DNA from: Bacteroidota bacterium
GTDB lineage: Bacteria > Bacteroidota > Bacteroidia > 2-12-FULL-35-15
Direction of reading: 5' to 3'
Length of the DNA stretch: 64,000 nt
NCBI GenBank assembly: GCA_025963775.1
Contig: JAOQAD010000012.1
Location: 62,001 to 126,000 of the forward strand
In this document: one piece after another, positions 58,164-64,000 of the stretch
Layout: the number at the start of each line of letters is the position of its first letter
Position numbering within the stretch: the first letter of the stretch is position 1
Notes under the pieces: model-generated
The model's database searches: none
What the model was told of the DNA's origin: nothing
Seen by the model: only the letters and a program-made list of their open reading frames with translations
Made by a program: the position numbers and the translations under genes

Positions 58164-59585
58164 ATGAGCGTAAAGCAAAGAACATTAAAATCAGCCGTAT
58201 CCATTTCCGGAGTCGGTTTACATACCGGCAAACAGGTGAACCTTACTTTCATTCCTGCTGCTGAAAATCACGGTTACAAATTTCAGCGTGTGGACATGCC
58301 GGGCAACCCGATCATTGATGCGGATGTTGACAATGTGGTGGACACTTCCCGCGGAACCACGCTGGAGCAGAACGGCGCTAAAGTGCATACCACTGAGCAT
58401 GTACTGGCTGCGCTTGTAGGGCTCGAGATCGACAACGTGCTGATCCAGCTGGATGGCCCGGAAATGCCGATCATGGACGGAAGCGCCATGCCATTTGTAA
58501 AGATCCTCGAAGCAACCGGCGCTGTGGAACAGAATGCAGAGCGCATTTATTTTGTGCTTACCGAAAACCTTACCTACGAAGACCCGATCAAAAAAGTAGA
58601 GATGCTTGCCGTACCGCAGGATACCTTCCGCACCACGGTAATGGTGGATTACAACTCGGATGTACTGGGAACGCAGCATGCTTCCATGTACCATATCGGG
58701 GAATTCAAATCGGAGATCGCAATGTGCCGCACTTTCGTATTCCTGCATGAGCTGGAAGCATTGCTTGCACACAACCTGATCAAAGGCGGCGACCTCAACA
58801 ACGCGATCGTCCTTGTAGATAAAGAAGTTTCCAAAGAACAGATCGCACACCTTCAGAAAGTGTTTCACCGCGAAGATGTGGAGATCAAAGGAAAAGGCGT
58901 GCTGAACAACACCACGCTTCATTATTTCAATGAGCCTGCACGCCATAAGCTTTTGGACATTGTGGGGGACCTTGCACTGGTTGGCACACCGCTAAAAATG
59001 CACGTCCTCGCTGCCCGCCCGGGTCATGCAGGAAATGTTGCTTTCGCGAAAAAAATAAAAGAGCTGATCAAATCCAAAAAGAAAGCGACTGTTAAATTCG
59101 ACCTCGACAAAGAGCCGATCTACAACATCAACGATATCACACGCATGCTGCCTCACCGTTATCCTTTCCTGATGGTGGACAAGATCATGGAAATGGACAG
59201 CCAGGGAATTGTGGGTGTAAAAAATGTAACGATGAATGAGCCCTTTTTCCAGGGGCATTTTCCTGACAACCCTGTATTTCCGGGCGTGATGCAGATCGAA
59301 GCAATGGCACAGGTAGGCGGAATTTTTGCCTTATCGCAGGTGGATACACCGGAATTGTACAGCACGTATTTCATGAAGATTGACGGTGTAAAGTTCAAGC
59401 AAAAAGTATTGCCGGGCGACACGATCGTATTCAAGCTGTCGCTGGAAAGCCCTATCCGCAGGGGATTGGTGAACATGCGCGGAATTGCCTATGTAAATGG
59501 AAAAGAAGTGTGTGAAGCAGTAATGCTGGCACAGATCGTAAAAGACAAACAACCTAAAGATGCCAAAGCGGCTGTAACAGCATGA
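58164..59585 (+). CDS. lpxC-fabZ: Fused UDP-3-O-acyl-GlcNAc deacetylase / 3-hydroxyacyl-ACP dehydratase
   Basis: A protein of 473 residues with two enzymes. Residues 1-310 are LpxC: SVSISGVGLHTGKQVNLTF, HTTEHVLAALVGLEIDNVLI with the zinc-binding histidine, and HKLLDIVGDLALVG with the second His/Asp set. Residues 330-473 are FabZ: LPHRYPFLMVDKI, then GHFPDNPVFPGVMQIEAMAQ with the catalytic histidine and glutamate. LpxC catalyses the committed lipid A step, and FabZ draws acyl-ACP into unsaturated or saturated chains. The fusion is normal in Bacteroidota. Its stop overlaps the lpxA start by 4 bases. Confidence 0.97.
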   Translation: MSVKQRTLKSAVSISGVGLHTGKQVNLTFIPAAENHGYKFQRVDMPGNPIIDADVDNVVDTSRGTTLEQNGAKVHTTEHVLAALVGLEIDNVLIQLDGPEMPIMDGSAMPFVKILEATGAVEQNAERIYFVLTENLTYEDPIKKVEMLAVPQDTFRTTVMVDYNSDVLGTQHASMYHIGEFKSEIAMCRTFVFLHELEALLAHNLIKGGDLNNAIVLVDKEVSKEQIAHLQKVFHREDVEIKGKGVLNNTTLHYFNEPARHKLLDIVGDLALVGTPLKMHVLAARPGHAGNVAFAKKIKELIKSKKKATVKFDLDKEPIYNINDITRMLPHRYPFLMVDKIMEMDSQGIVGVKNVTMNEPFFQGHFPDNPVFPGVMQIEAMAQVGGIFALSQVDTPELYSTYFMKIDGVKFKQKVLPGDTIVFKLSLESPIRRGLVNMRGIAYVNGKEVCEAVMLAQIVKDKQPKDAKAAVTA

Positions 59586-60355
59586 GCAATTTAAGCTATA
59601 TACATCCCGAAGCAAAGATCGGCGAAAACGTTACGATCTCTCCATTTGCCTGCATTTATGAAAATGTGGAGATTGGCGATGGCACATGGATCGGGCCGAA
59701 TGTTACTGTTTTTCCGGGTGCACGCATCGGGAAGAACTGCAAAATATTTCCGGGAGCTGTGATCGCAGCCATCCCGCAGGACCTTAAATACAAAGGTGAA
59801 GAGTCGGTCGTGGAGATCGGCGACAACACCACCATCCGCGAATGTGTAACCATTAACCGCGGAACGGTTGATAAAATGAAAACGAGGATCGGCAACAACT
59901 GCCTGCTGATGGCGTATGTGCACATTGCGCACGACTGCATCCTCGGCGACCACATCATCATCGCCAACAGCGTAAACCTTGCAGGCCACGTGGACATTGA
60001 AGATTACGTGATCATTGAAGGCGGAACAGGTGTCGGGCAATTCGTCCGCATCGGCGCACACTCTTTTATTTCAGGCCTTACCGGCGTCCGCAAAAATGTA
60101 CCGCCTTTCACCAAAGCAGCACGTGAGCCATTGCAGTATGTGGGTGTAAATTCGGTGGGATTACGCAGGAGAGGATTCAGCAACGAGACCATTTTACAGA
60201 TCGAAGATATCTACAGGACATTGTATGTTAAAGGGCTGAATGTATCGAATGCACTTGCGGTGATCGAGCAGGAAGCGCCTGCATCCAAGGAGAAAGACCA
60301 GATCCTGAATTTTATCCGGAATTCAAAGGATGGAATTATGCGGGGGATCTCTTAA
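59582..60355 (+). CDS. lpxA: Acyl-[ACP]-UDP-N-acetylglucosamine O-acyltransferase
   Basis: A protein of 257 residues, standard for LpxA. It has a left-handed beta helix of hexapeptide repeats (about 1-185: IHPEAKIGENVTISPFA) with the catalytic histidine region MAYVHIAHDCILGDH and GVNSVGLRRRGFSNETI near the C-terminal helices. It adds the first 3-hydroxyacyl chain to UDP-GlcNAc. It overlaps lpxC-fabZ by 4 bases, so it is translationally coupled. Substrate chain length cannot be fixed from the sequence here. Confidence 0.96.
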   Translation: MSNLSYIHPEAKIGENVTISPFACIYENVEIGDGTWIGPNVTVFPGARIGKNCKIFPGAVIAAIPQDLKYKGEESVVEIGDNTTIRECVTINRGTVDKMKTRIGNNCLLMAYVHIAHDCILGDHIIIANSVNLAGHVDIEDYVIIEGGTGVGQFVRIGAHSFISGLTGVRKNVPPFTKAAREPLQYVGVNSVGLRRRGFSNETILQIEDIYRTLYVKGLNVSNALAVIEQEAPASKEKDQILNFIRNSKDGIMRGIS

Positions 60356-60462
60356 AAAGTTTGTAGTATACGAGTTTGTAGTCCGGAGACGGTTAGCCGG
60401 GAATTTTTCCGGCACCTATTCATAAATCAGAATAAAAAATTCAATTTTTGCAGGATCTGTCC

Positions 60463-60488
60463 CCTCTTGAGAGGGGTTAGGGGTGTGT
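60463..60488. repeat. CCCCTCTTGAGAGGGG hairpin repeat
   Basis: CCCCTCTTGAGAGGGG, a perfect palindrome, followed by TTAGGGGTGT, a phrase that recurs widely in Bacteroidota genomes as a short dispersed repeat. In this window it occurs once, after lpxA, where it could also serve as a terminator. Confidence 0.6.
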
Positions 60489-60511
60489 AAATGATCAACT
60501 CTAATTAACCC

Positions 60512-61138
60512 ATCATCACATTAAGCAACATAGGAAAACGCTACAATTACGAATGGATCTTTCGTAAGGTGAGCTATGAATTTACAATCGGAAACAATTA
60601 TGTGATCCTTGGTTCGAATGGCAGCGGAAAATCCACGCTGCTGCAGGTGATCGCCGGAAGCATGATCCCTTCGGAGGGAGAAGTTCAATTCCACGGCCTT
60701 ACATCTGAAAAAAAAAACATCCCTGAAGAGGACGTTTATAAATGTGTGAGCTATGCAGCTCCGTATCTTGACTTGTTTGAGGAATTCACACTGAAAGAAT
60801 CCATCGAATTCCAGGCACAGTTCAAGCCTTTCCGGAAAGGGCTCGGCACAAAAGAGATCATCAGCATCACGGAGCTTGAAAAAGCAAAGGACAAGCCTTT
60901 GAAATATTATTCGTCCGGTATGAGGCAGCGCGTTCGGCTTGCACTTGCTGTTCTTGCCGATACTCCACTGTTACTGCTGGATGAACCTGCATCCAACCTC
61001 GACAAAAAAGCCATCAACTGGTACCAGCACCTCGTCAGCGATCACGCTCAAAACCGCATGGTGATTGTTGCTTCCAACCAGCAGGAATATGAATATCCGT
61101 TTTGTAATAAGGAACTGAAAGTAGAAGAGTATAAATAA
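60512..61138 (+). CDS. ABC transporter ATP-binding protein (no canonical start codon)
   Basis: An ABC ATPase of about 208 residues if it starts at ATC (60512). It has the Walker A GSNGSGKSTL, signature YSSGMRQRVRLALAV and Walker B PLLLLDEPASNLD. The family's first strand (ITLSNIGKRYNYEWIFRKVSYEF) is encoded in frame upstream of the first conventional start (GTG at 60569), and a GTG start would leave only 14 residues before Walker A. There is no ATG, GTG or TTG between the upstream stop and that strand, so initiation at ATC, or a damaged start, must be assumed. No permease is adjacent; it may serve a membrane partner elsewhere. Confidence 0.8.
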   Translation: MITLSNIGKRYNYEWIFRKVSYEFTIGNNYVILGSNGSGKSTLLQVIAGSMIPSEGEVQFHGLTSEKKNIPEEDVYKCVSYAAPYLDLFEEFTLKESIEFQAQFKPFRKGLGTKEIISITELEKAKDKPLKYYSSGMRQRVRLALAVLADTPLLLLDEPASNLDKKAINWYQHLVSDHAQNRMVIVASNQQEYEYPFCNKELKVEEYK

Positions 61139-62124
61139 TGAGATTGAGAATCATTTTTCTGTACGTCCTTTGCCTGATTAACATTTCCGCAATTTATTCA
61201 CAGCATCCTTCTGACCGGGAGATCATTCTGAAGAATTGTATACTTCAAATGAAAGAGTATGAAGTTACTGACAGCTCGAGAACATTGACTGCTCTTTATT
61301 TGTACAATGACAGCGGATTGGTTTCAACTTACTACGATATAGAATTCAATGAGCAGCTTGCCGATACTTCATGCGTAACGTTTTCCTCCTATGATTCCGA
61401 AAACAGAATGGTAGTAGACTCTGCCTGGTATAAAAAGGAATCTGTTTCTTATGTAACCAGGTACAATTATCCAAAAGAAGATATAACAGCTATTTATTAT
61501 AAAGGGAACTCTTCAATCTACTATGATAAGGAGTATAGGAGAAAGAATCTGCAGATCAGGAAAAGATATAAAAACGGGAAAAAGTTCGAAAAGGAAAGAT
61601 CTCTTTTTATTGGGAATCATGAATTTTTTAAGCGTTGGCGGCATCATTATTATGAAAGATCAATATGCCTAATGGATAATGAACGGCGAATTGTAAGGGA
61701 AAAATACAAACAGAAAAAACACTTTTACTCTTATAAAAGACGGTACATTTCTTCAACTCATTATTATGAAAATGGTTTATTAATAAAGACGTTGACGACT
61801 TCAAAAAAGAATGGAATTCCTTTTGTACATGAATTTGAATACAAAAAAGGAATTTGTCTTACACCAATCCCCGAAAAACAAGAACCTTCACCGGGTTTGA
61901 CATCCTGGCCGATGCTTTCCTGCTACTGTGGCCTGAGCCAACATTTCATCTTAACAGGGGCAATCGACTGGTACCAGGACTTTAATCAACTATCACTCTC
62001 AGCACCGGATGATCATCGTTGCTTCCAAACCAGCGGGAATACGGGCATCCGTTTTGTAACCATGTGTCGAGAGTGGAAGAGTGCTCATCACTCTTCTGGG
62101 CAATGTGGTTACTTCATTGTATAA
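61138..62124 (+). CDS. AT-rich secreted protein of unknown function, with C-terminus from a decayed ABC ATPase copy
   Basis: A frame of 328 residues. The first 22 residues (MRLRIIFLYVLCLINISAIYS) are a signal peptide. Residues about 25-255 are rich in Tyr, Lys and Arg with MORN/YwqK-like turns (YLYNDSGLVSTYYD, then YYENGLLIKTL). DNA is visibly more AT-rich than the neighbours, suggesting transfer. From about residue 258 the frame runs through a decayed duplicate of the preceding ABC ATPase 3' end, so the true protein may stop earlier or be altered. Its ATG shares a base with the ATPase stop (TAATG). Confidence 0.55.
   Translation: MRLRIIFLYVLCLINISAIYSQHPSDREIILKNCILQMKEYEVTDSSRTLTALYLYNDSGLVSTYYDIEFNEQLADTSCVTFSSYDSENRMVVDSAWYKKESVSYVTRYNYPKEDITAIYYKGNSSIYYDKEYRRKNLQIRKRYKNGKKFEKERSLFIGNHEFFKRWRHHYYERSICLMDNERRIVREKYKQKKHFYSYKRRYISSTHYYENGLLIKTLTTSKKNGIPFVHEFEYKKGICLTPIPEKQEPSPGLTSWPMLSCYCGLSQHFILTGAIDWYQDFNQLSLSAPDDHRCFQTSGNTGIRFVTMCREWKSAHHSSGQCGYFIV
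61905..62086 (+). pseudogene. Degenerate duplicate of the ABC ATPase 3' end
   Basis: The DNA aligns with about 60950-61132 of the ATPase gene: CCGATGC...CCTG, ACTGGTACCAG, GTTGCTTCCAA, then ATCCGTTTTGTAA and GAAGAGT. Read in the ATPase-like frames it gives ADAFLLLWPEPTFHLN, AIDWYQ and NQREYGHPFCN, matching LADTPLLLLDEPASNLD, AINWYQ and NQQEYEYPFCN, with frameshifts and stops. The visible identity is moderate, so the duplication is old. Confidence 0.75.
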
Positions 62125-62432
62125 GTGTTGAACGTTTTGTTCCTTACTTTTCTTGCTTTTTTCTTTTTGTCTGCAGGAAACCATTTGGTGCTTGCAAAGC
62201 CGTTACCATCCACTTTGCGGCCGCTTGCGCACTGTTCTCTTCTCAATGAGGTTCCGTTATGGCGGATCGCTTTGTCCGGTTTCTGTTTTGCGAAATGATA
62301 CACTTGTTTTCTCACTTTCACTTTTCCTTTGAACATGCTTTGTTTTTCATTTCCAAGGTGTGATGCAGTTTGTGCTGTTACGAAACCTGAGATCCCTAAA
62401 ATCAGGCTTGTGATTAAGATAAATTTTTTCAT
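62109..62432 (-). CDS. Small basic secreted protein
   Basis: A protein of 107 residues with a signal peptide (residues 1-20, ending FVTAQ). The mature part is very basic (many Lys and Arg, for example KGKVKVRKQVYHFAKQKPDK) with a conserved-looking GNGFASTKWFPADKKKKARK. It contains one cysteine. No family recognised. It could bind nucleic acid or anionic polymers at the envelope, which is a guess from charge alone. It is convergent with the AT-rich secreted gene. Confidence 0.6.
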   Translation of the reverse strand: MKKFILITSLILGISGFVTAQTASHLGNEKQSMFKGKVKVRKQVYHFAKQKPDKAIRHNGTSLRREQCASGRKVDGNGFASTKWFPADKKKKARKVRNKTFNTYTMK

Positions 62433-62810
62433 TGTATGTAGATTTTAAATTGTTTCTAATTGTTTTCTACATACACTATAGAAAACGGAATGCCGTGTAT
62501 GCCTGGAAAGCCCGTCAGAAAGGCAAAAGGAGCAGATCCCGATTTAAAAGTGCATTTTCGGATGCCGAATGAACAGAAAAACAGTTTGGGAAATTTCAGC
62601 ATCCTGCAAGCTGCAAGCCTGTAATTGTGGGAAATTTGGGGAAATCCCAATTTGGGACAAGATCATTCCCCAATTTTCCACACCTATGCGTTCAGTGAAT
62701 TTTATGTCTGGCCTCTCTCAGGCCACTGTTGAACGGATACAACCCTTTGTTTCAGGAGCTGTGATTTAGCAGGTGTGATCCAGTATGTACGGTCTGCGGA
62801 TATCCCAGGC

Positions 62811-62886
62811 CCCGGAGGGCTCGGACATTCTTAGAAATTTCCTTTTACGTCCGCATACTTGCCCCGGAGGGGCAAAACATTTAACC
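62811..62886. repeat. GCCCC-palindromes with AAACATT tail
   Basis: TTGCCCCGGAGGGGCAA followed by AACATTTAACC (62859-62886), and a diverged copy GCCCCGGAGGGCTCGGACATT (from about 62811). The unit matches the two copies at 36334-36411. Confidence 0.7.
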
Positions 62887-62912
62887 TGCAGTAACCGGCT
62901 GAGCGTCTCAAA

Positions 62913-62940
62913 TAAAAAAAACCTCCCGTAAAAGGAGGCT
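62913..62940 (-). terminator. Rho-independent terminator after the CotH gene
   Basis: On the minus strand, AGCCTCC and GGGAGGTT form a stem around TTTTAC, followed by eight T. It lies about 25 bases after the stop of the CotH/T9SS gene. Confidence 0.8.
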
Positions 62941-62965
62941 TCTTCATTCATTATATAAGAGTATT

Positions 62966-64000
62966 CTATTCTTTCGAGATCATGATCGCCTTGGAATTTT
63001 CACCCGCTTCTATTTTCATGATATAAAGCCCGTTGGCAAGTCCTGCACCCTTCATAGAGAAAGGAACAGTATGTCTTCCGCCTTTCTGCATAGAGCCGGC
63101 AACCACATCCATCACTTCATTTCCCATCACCGAATATAATTTCAGGGATACTTCCGAATCTTCCGGAAGCTCATAGGAAACGGTAACCTGGTCGTTCCCG
63201 GGATTTGGATAAGCTTCCAGGCCGAACTCCATCATTTCAAAATGTGCGGTGAATTTATCATCAGAGCTGATGTTCTTTTCAAAAGAGATGTTCTTCTCTT
63301 CTTCCCCTGTATTTGATGTCCAGTAAGTGAATTTATAGCCGGGATTCGGCAGGGCGGTGATCTTTACAGGAACGCCGTCAAAATAAACGCCTGTCCATGG
63401 CAACGAATCCGGTACTATTGTGCTGATCCTGATCTTTCCTGCCCCTGCAGGCATCACATCCAGGTCAACGTCCACTTGTCCGTTCAGGTTAAACTCCGAT
63501 ACAATGTGATTGCGGGCATGCTCCCTCCTGTCCTCGTTGAAATCCATCATTCCGCTGATCGCGCTGCTCCAGGCCGAATACGTTCCACCCCATTTATTGA
63601 AATGCATGGCCATGATGGAATTGACCTCGTCCCTCATCTCGTAAGCCACATCGTGCACATTGCGGTGGGTATATACCGTGTTGATCAGGTCGGCATAGCG
63701 GTTCACAAAATAATTTTTGAATTCAGTATTGTTCAGCAATGCATCAAACATATCGGAATGCTCATTCGGCATAAAGGGATAACGCGCCTTGTCGAGGTAG
63801 TTGGTGTATGGCGAGCTGTACAATCCCATCCCGAAATCGAGGTCCCACAAGATGTATCTCCATTTGCCCCCCTGCATGCGCGGCCTCCAGAGCTTGATGT
63901 TGTTTACCCAGTCACCCAGCCAGTCCTTGTTGCCATAATACGTTTCCGCGATGAAATAATCGCAGAAGTTCTCAATGTCGAGCATTTTTCCGACATGGGA
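62966..64000 (-). CDS. CotH kinase family protein with T9SS sorting domain (partial at right edge)
   Basis: The C-terminal 345 residues of a larger protein; the frame is open to the window edge. The CotH part has IENFCDYFIAETYYGNKDWLGDWVNN, then KWRYILWDLDFGMGLY, which matches the catalytic-loop region of CotH kinases (spore-coat-like secretory protein kinases), with Asp in the WDLDFG motif. A bacterial repeat/FIVAR-like segment (about 195-255) is followed by a T9SS type A sorting domain (YPNPGNDQVTVSYELP, then GLYIMKIEAG). It is therefore likely to be a cell-surface or secreted CotH protein exported by the T9SS. The signal peptide lies outside the window. Confidence 0.9.
   Translation of the reverse strand, partial: SHVGKMLDIENFCDYFIAETYYGNKDWLGDWVNNIKLWRPRMQGGKWRYILWDLDFGMGLYSSPYTNYLDKARYPFMPNEHSDMFDALLNNTEFKNYFVNRYADLINTVYTHRNVHDVAYEMRDEVNSIMAMHFNKWGGTYSAWSSAISGMMDFNEDRREHARNHIVSEFNLNGQVDVDLDVMPAGAGKIRISTIVPDSLPWTGVYFDGVPVKITALPNPGYKFTYWTSNTGEEEKNISFEKNISSDDKFTAHFEMMEFGLEAYPNPGNDQVTVSYELPEDSEVSLKLYSVMGNEVMDVVAGSMQKGGRHTVPFSMKGAGLANGLYIMKIEAGENSKAIMISKE

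Larger units (their letters stand above)
62433..62965. other. Gene-poor gap with palindromic repeats
   Basis: A 533-bp stretch between the small basic protein and the CotH gene. I see no convincing gene; a 64-residue minus-strand frame at 62456-62650 has no recognisable features. It holds GGCCTCTCTCAGGCC (near 62711), the AAACATT-tailed palindromes at 62811 and 62859, and the terminator at 62913. Its 5' third may contain the promoter of the small basic gene, but no TAnnTTTG box is evident. Confidence 0.6.

Noticed and set aside
62456-62650. 64-residue minus-strand frame in the gap before the CotH gene
   Set aside because: No signal, domain or promoter, and the region is otherwise repeat-bearing non-coding DNA.
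1-64000. Search for tRNA, rRNA or riboswitches by eye
   Set aside because: No gap contains a convincing cloverleaf, rRNA segment or known riboswitch core; a covariance-model search would be needed to exclude small RNAs.

Overview
This window comes from the chromosome of a member of the Bacteroidota, probably a Chitinophagales/Sphingobacteriales-type environmental lineage. The evidence is: Bacteroidota -7 promoter boxes (TAnnTTTG) upstream of many genes with no strong Shine-Dalgarno sites; type IX secretion (T9SS) C-terminal sorting domains on two large secreted proteins; the T9SS regulator PorX; a TonB-dependent receptor paired with a DUF4249 lipoprotein; and an LpxC-FabZ fusion. I see no rRNA, tRNA, prophage, complete IS element or CRISPR array. 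Both edges cut genes: a di-haem cytochrome c peroxidase on the left and a CotH-kinase/T9SS protein on the right.

Layout. 0-9 kb: envelope and redox genes (SIMPL, DinB-like, MORN, a trxB - lipocalin-like - L,D-transpeptidase operon, TonB receptor/DUF4249). 9-14 kb: membrane proteins (a 38-residue single-span peptide, YitT family, MMPL exporter, GPH-type MFS). 14-23 kb: a minus-strand lipid-modification cluster (acyl-CoA desaturase, DUF1295, cyclopropane synthase homologue, alpha/beta hydrolase, FAD oxidoreductase, DUF1365, second cyclopropane synthase), interrupted by a repeat array and by a GxxExxY gene. 23-29 kb: UspA, a CPA2 antiporter, MiaE, a thioesterase and a SUMF1 protein. 29-33 kb: polysaccharide genes (CapD-type dehydratase, epimerase, GT4). 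33-43 kb: metabolism (gcvT, comB, aroA, aroB, proline dehydrogenase) plus secreted hydrolases. 43-48 kb: a TetR - TolC - HlyD - EmrB efflux operon, with a GIY-YIG gene lodged between hlyD and emrB. 48-53 kb: alanine dehydrogenase and a T9SS-exported repeat protein. 53-60 kb: tsaE, porX, an HD phosphohydrolase and the lipid A genes lpxD, lpxC-fabZ and lpxA. 60-64 kb: an ABC ATPase, an AT-rich foreign-looking gene followed by a decayed copy of the ATPase 3' end, and the CotH protein.

The most unusual signal is in the mobile and repeat layer. Two single-domain GIY-YIG nuclease genes (near 28.6 kb and 46.2 kb) are each bounded by a short terminal inverted repeat, and in both the last codons of the gene are written by the repeat itself. 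Gene-less repeats with the same ends (GTCAGTTCGAG ... TCGAGAAC type) lie at 34.4 and 56.8 kb. A third nuclease-like gene (GxxExxY, 16.9 kb) has the same layout with a different, AT-rich 11-bp inverted repeat, and related tandem copies lie beside it. I infer a RAYT/REP-like arrangement in which small nuclease genes and short palindromic repeats move as cassettes. Movement has not been shown. Several other palindromic repeat families (GTCATTCCG doublets, GCTCCnnAGGAGC with a CTGTTT tail, GCCCCnnNGGGGC with an AAACATT tail, and a CGCAAAGACGC array) fill most of the longer intergenic gaps.
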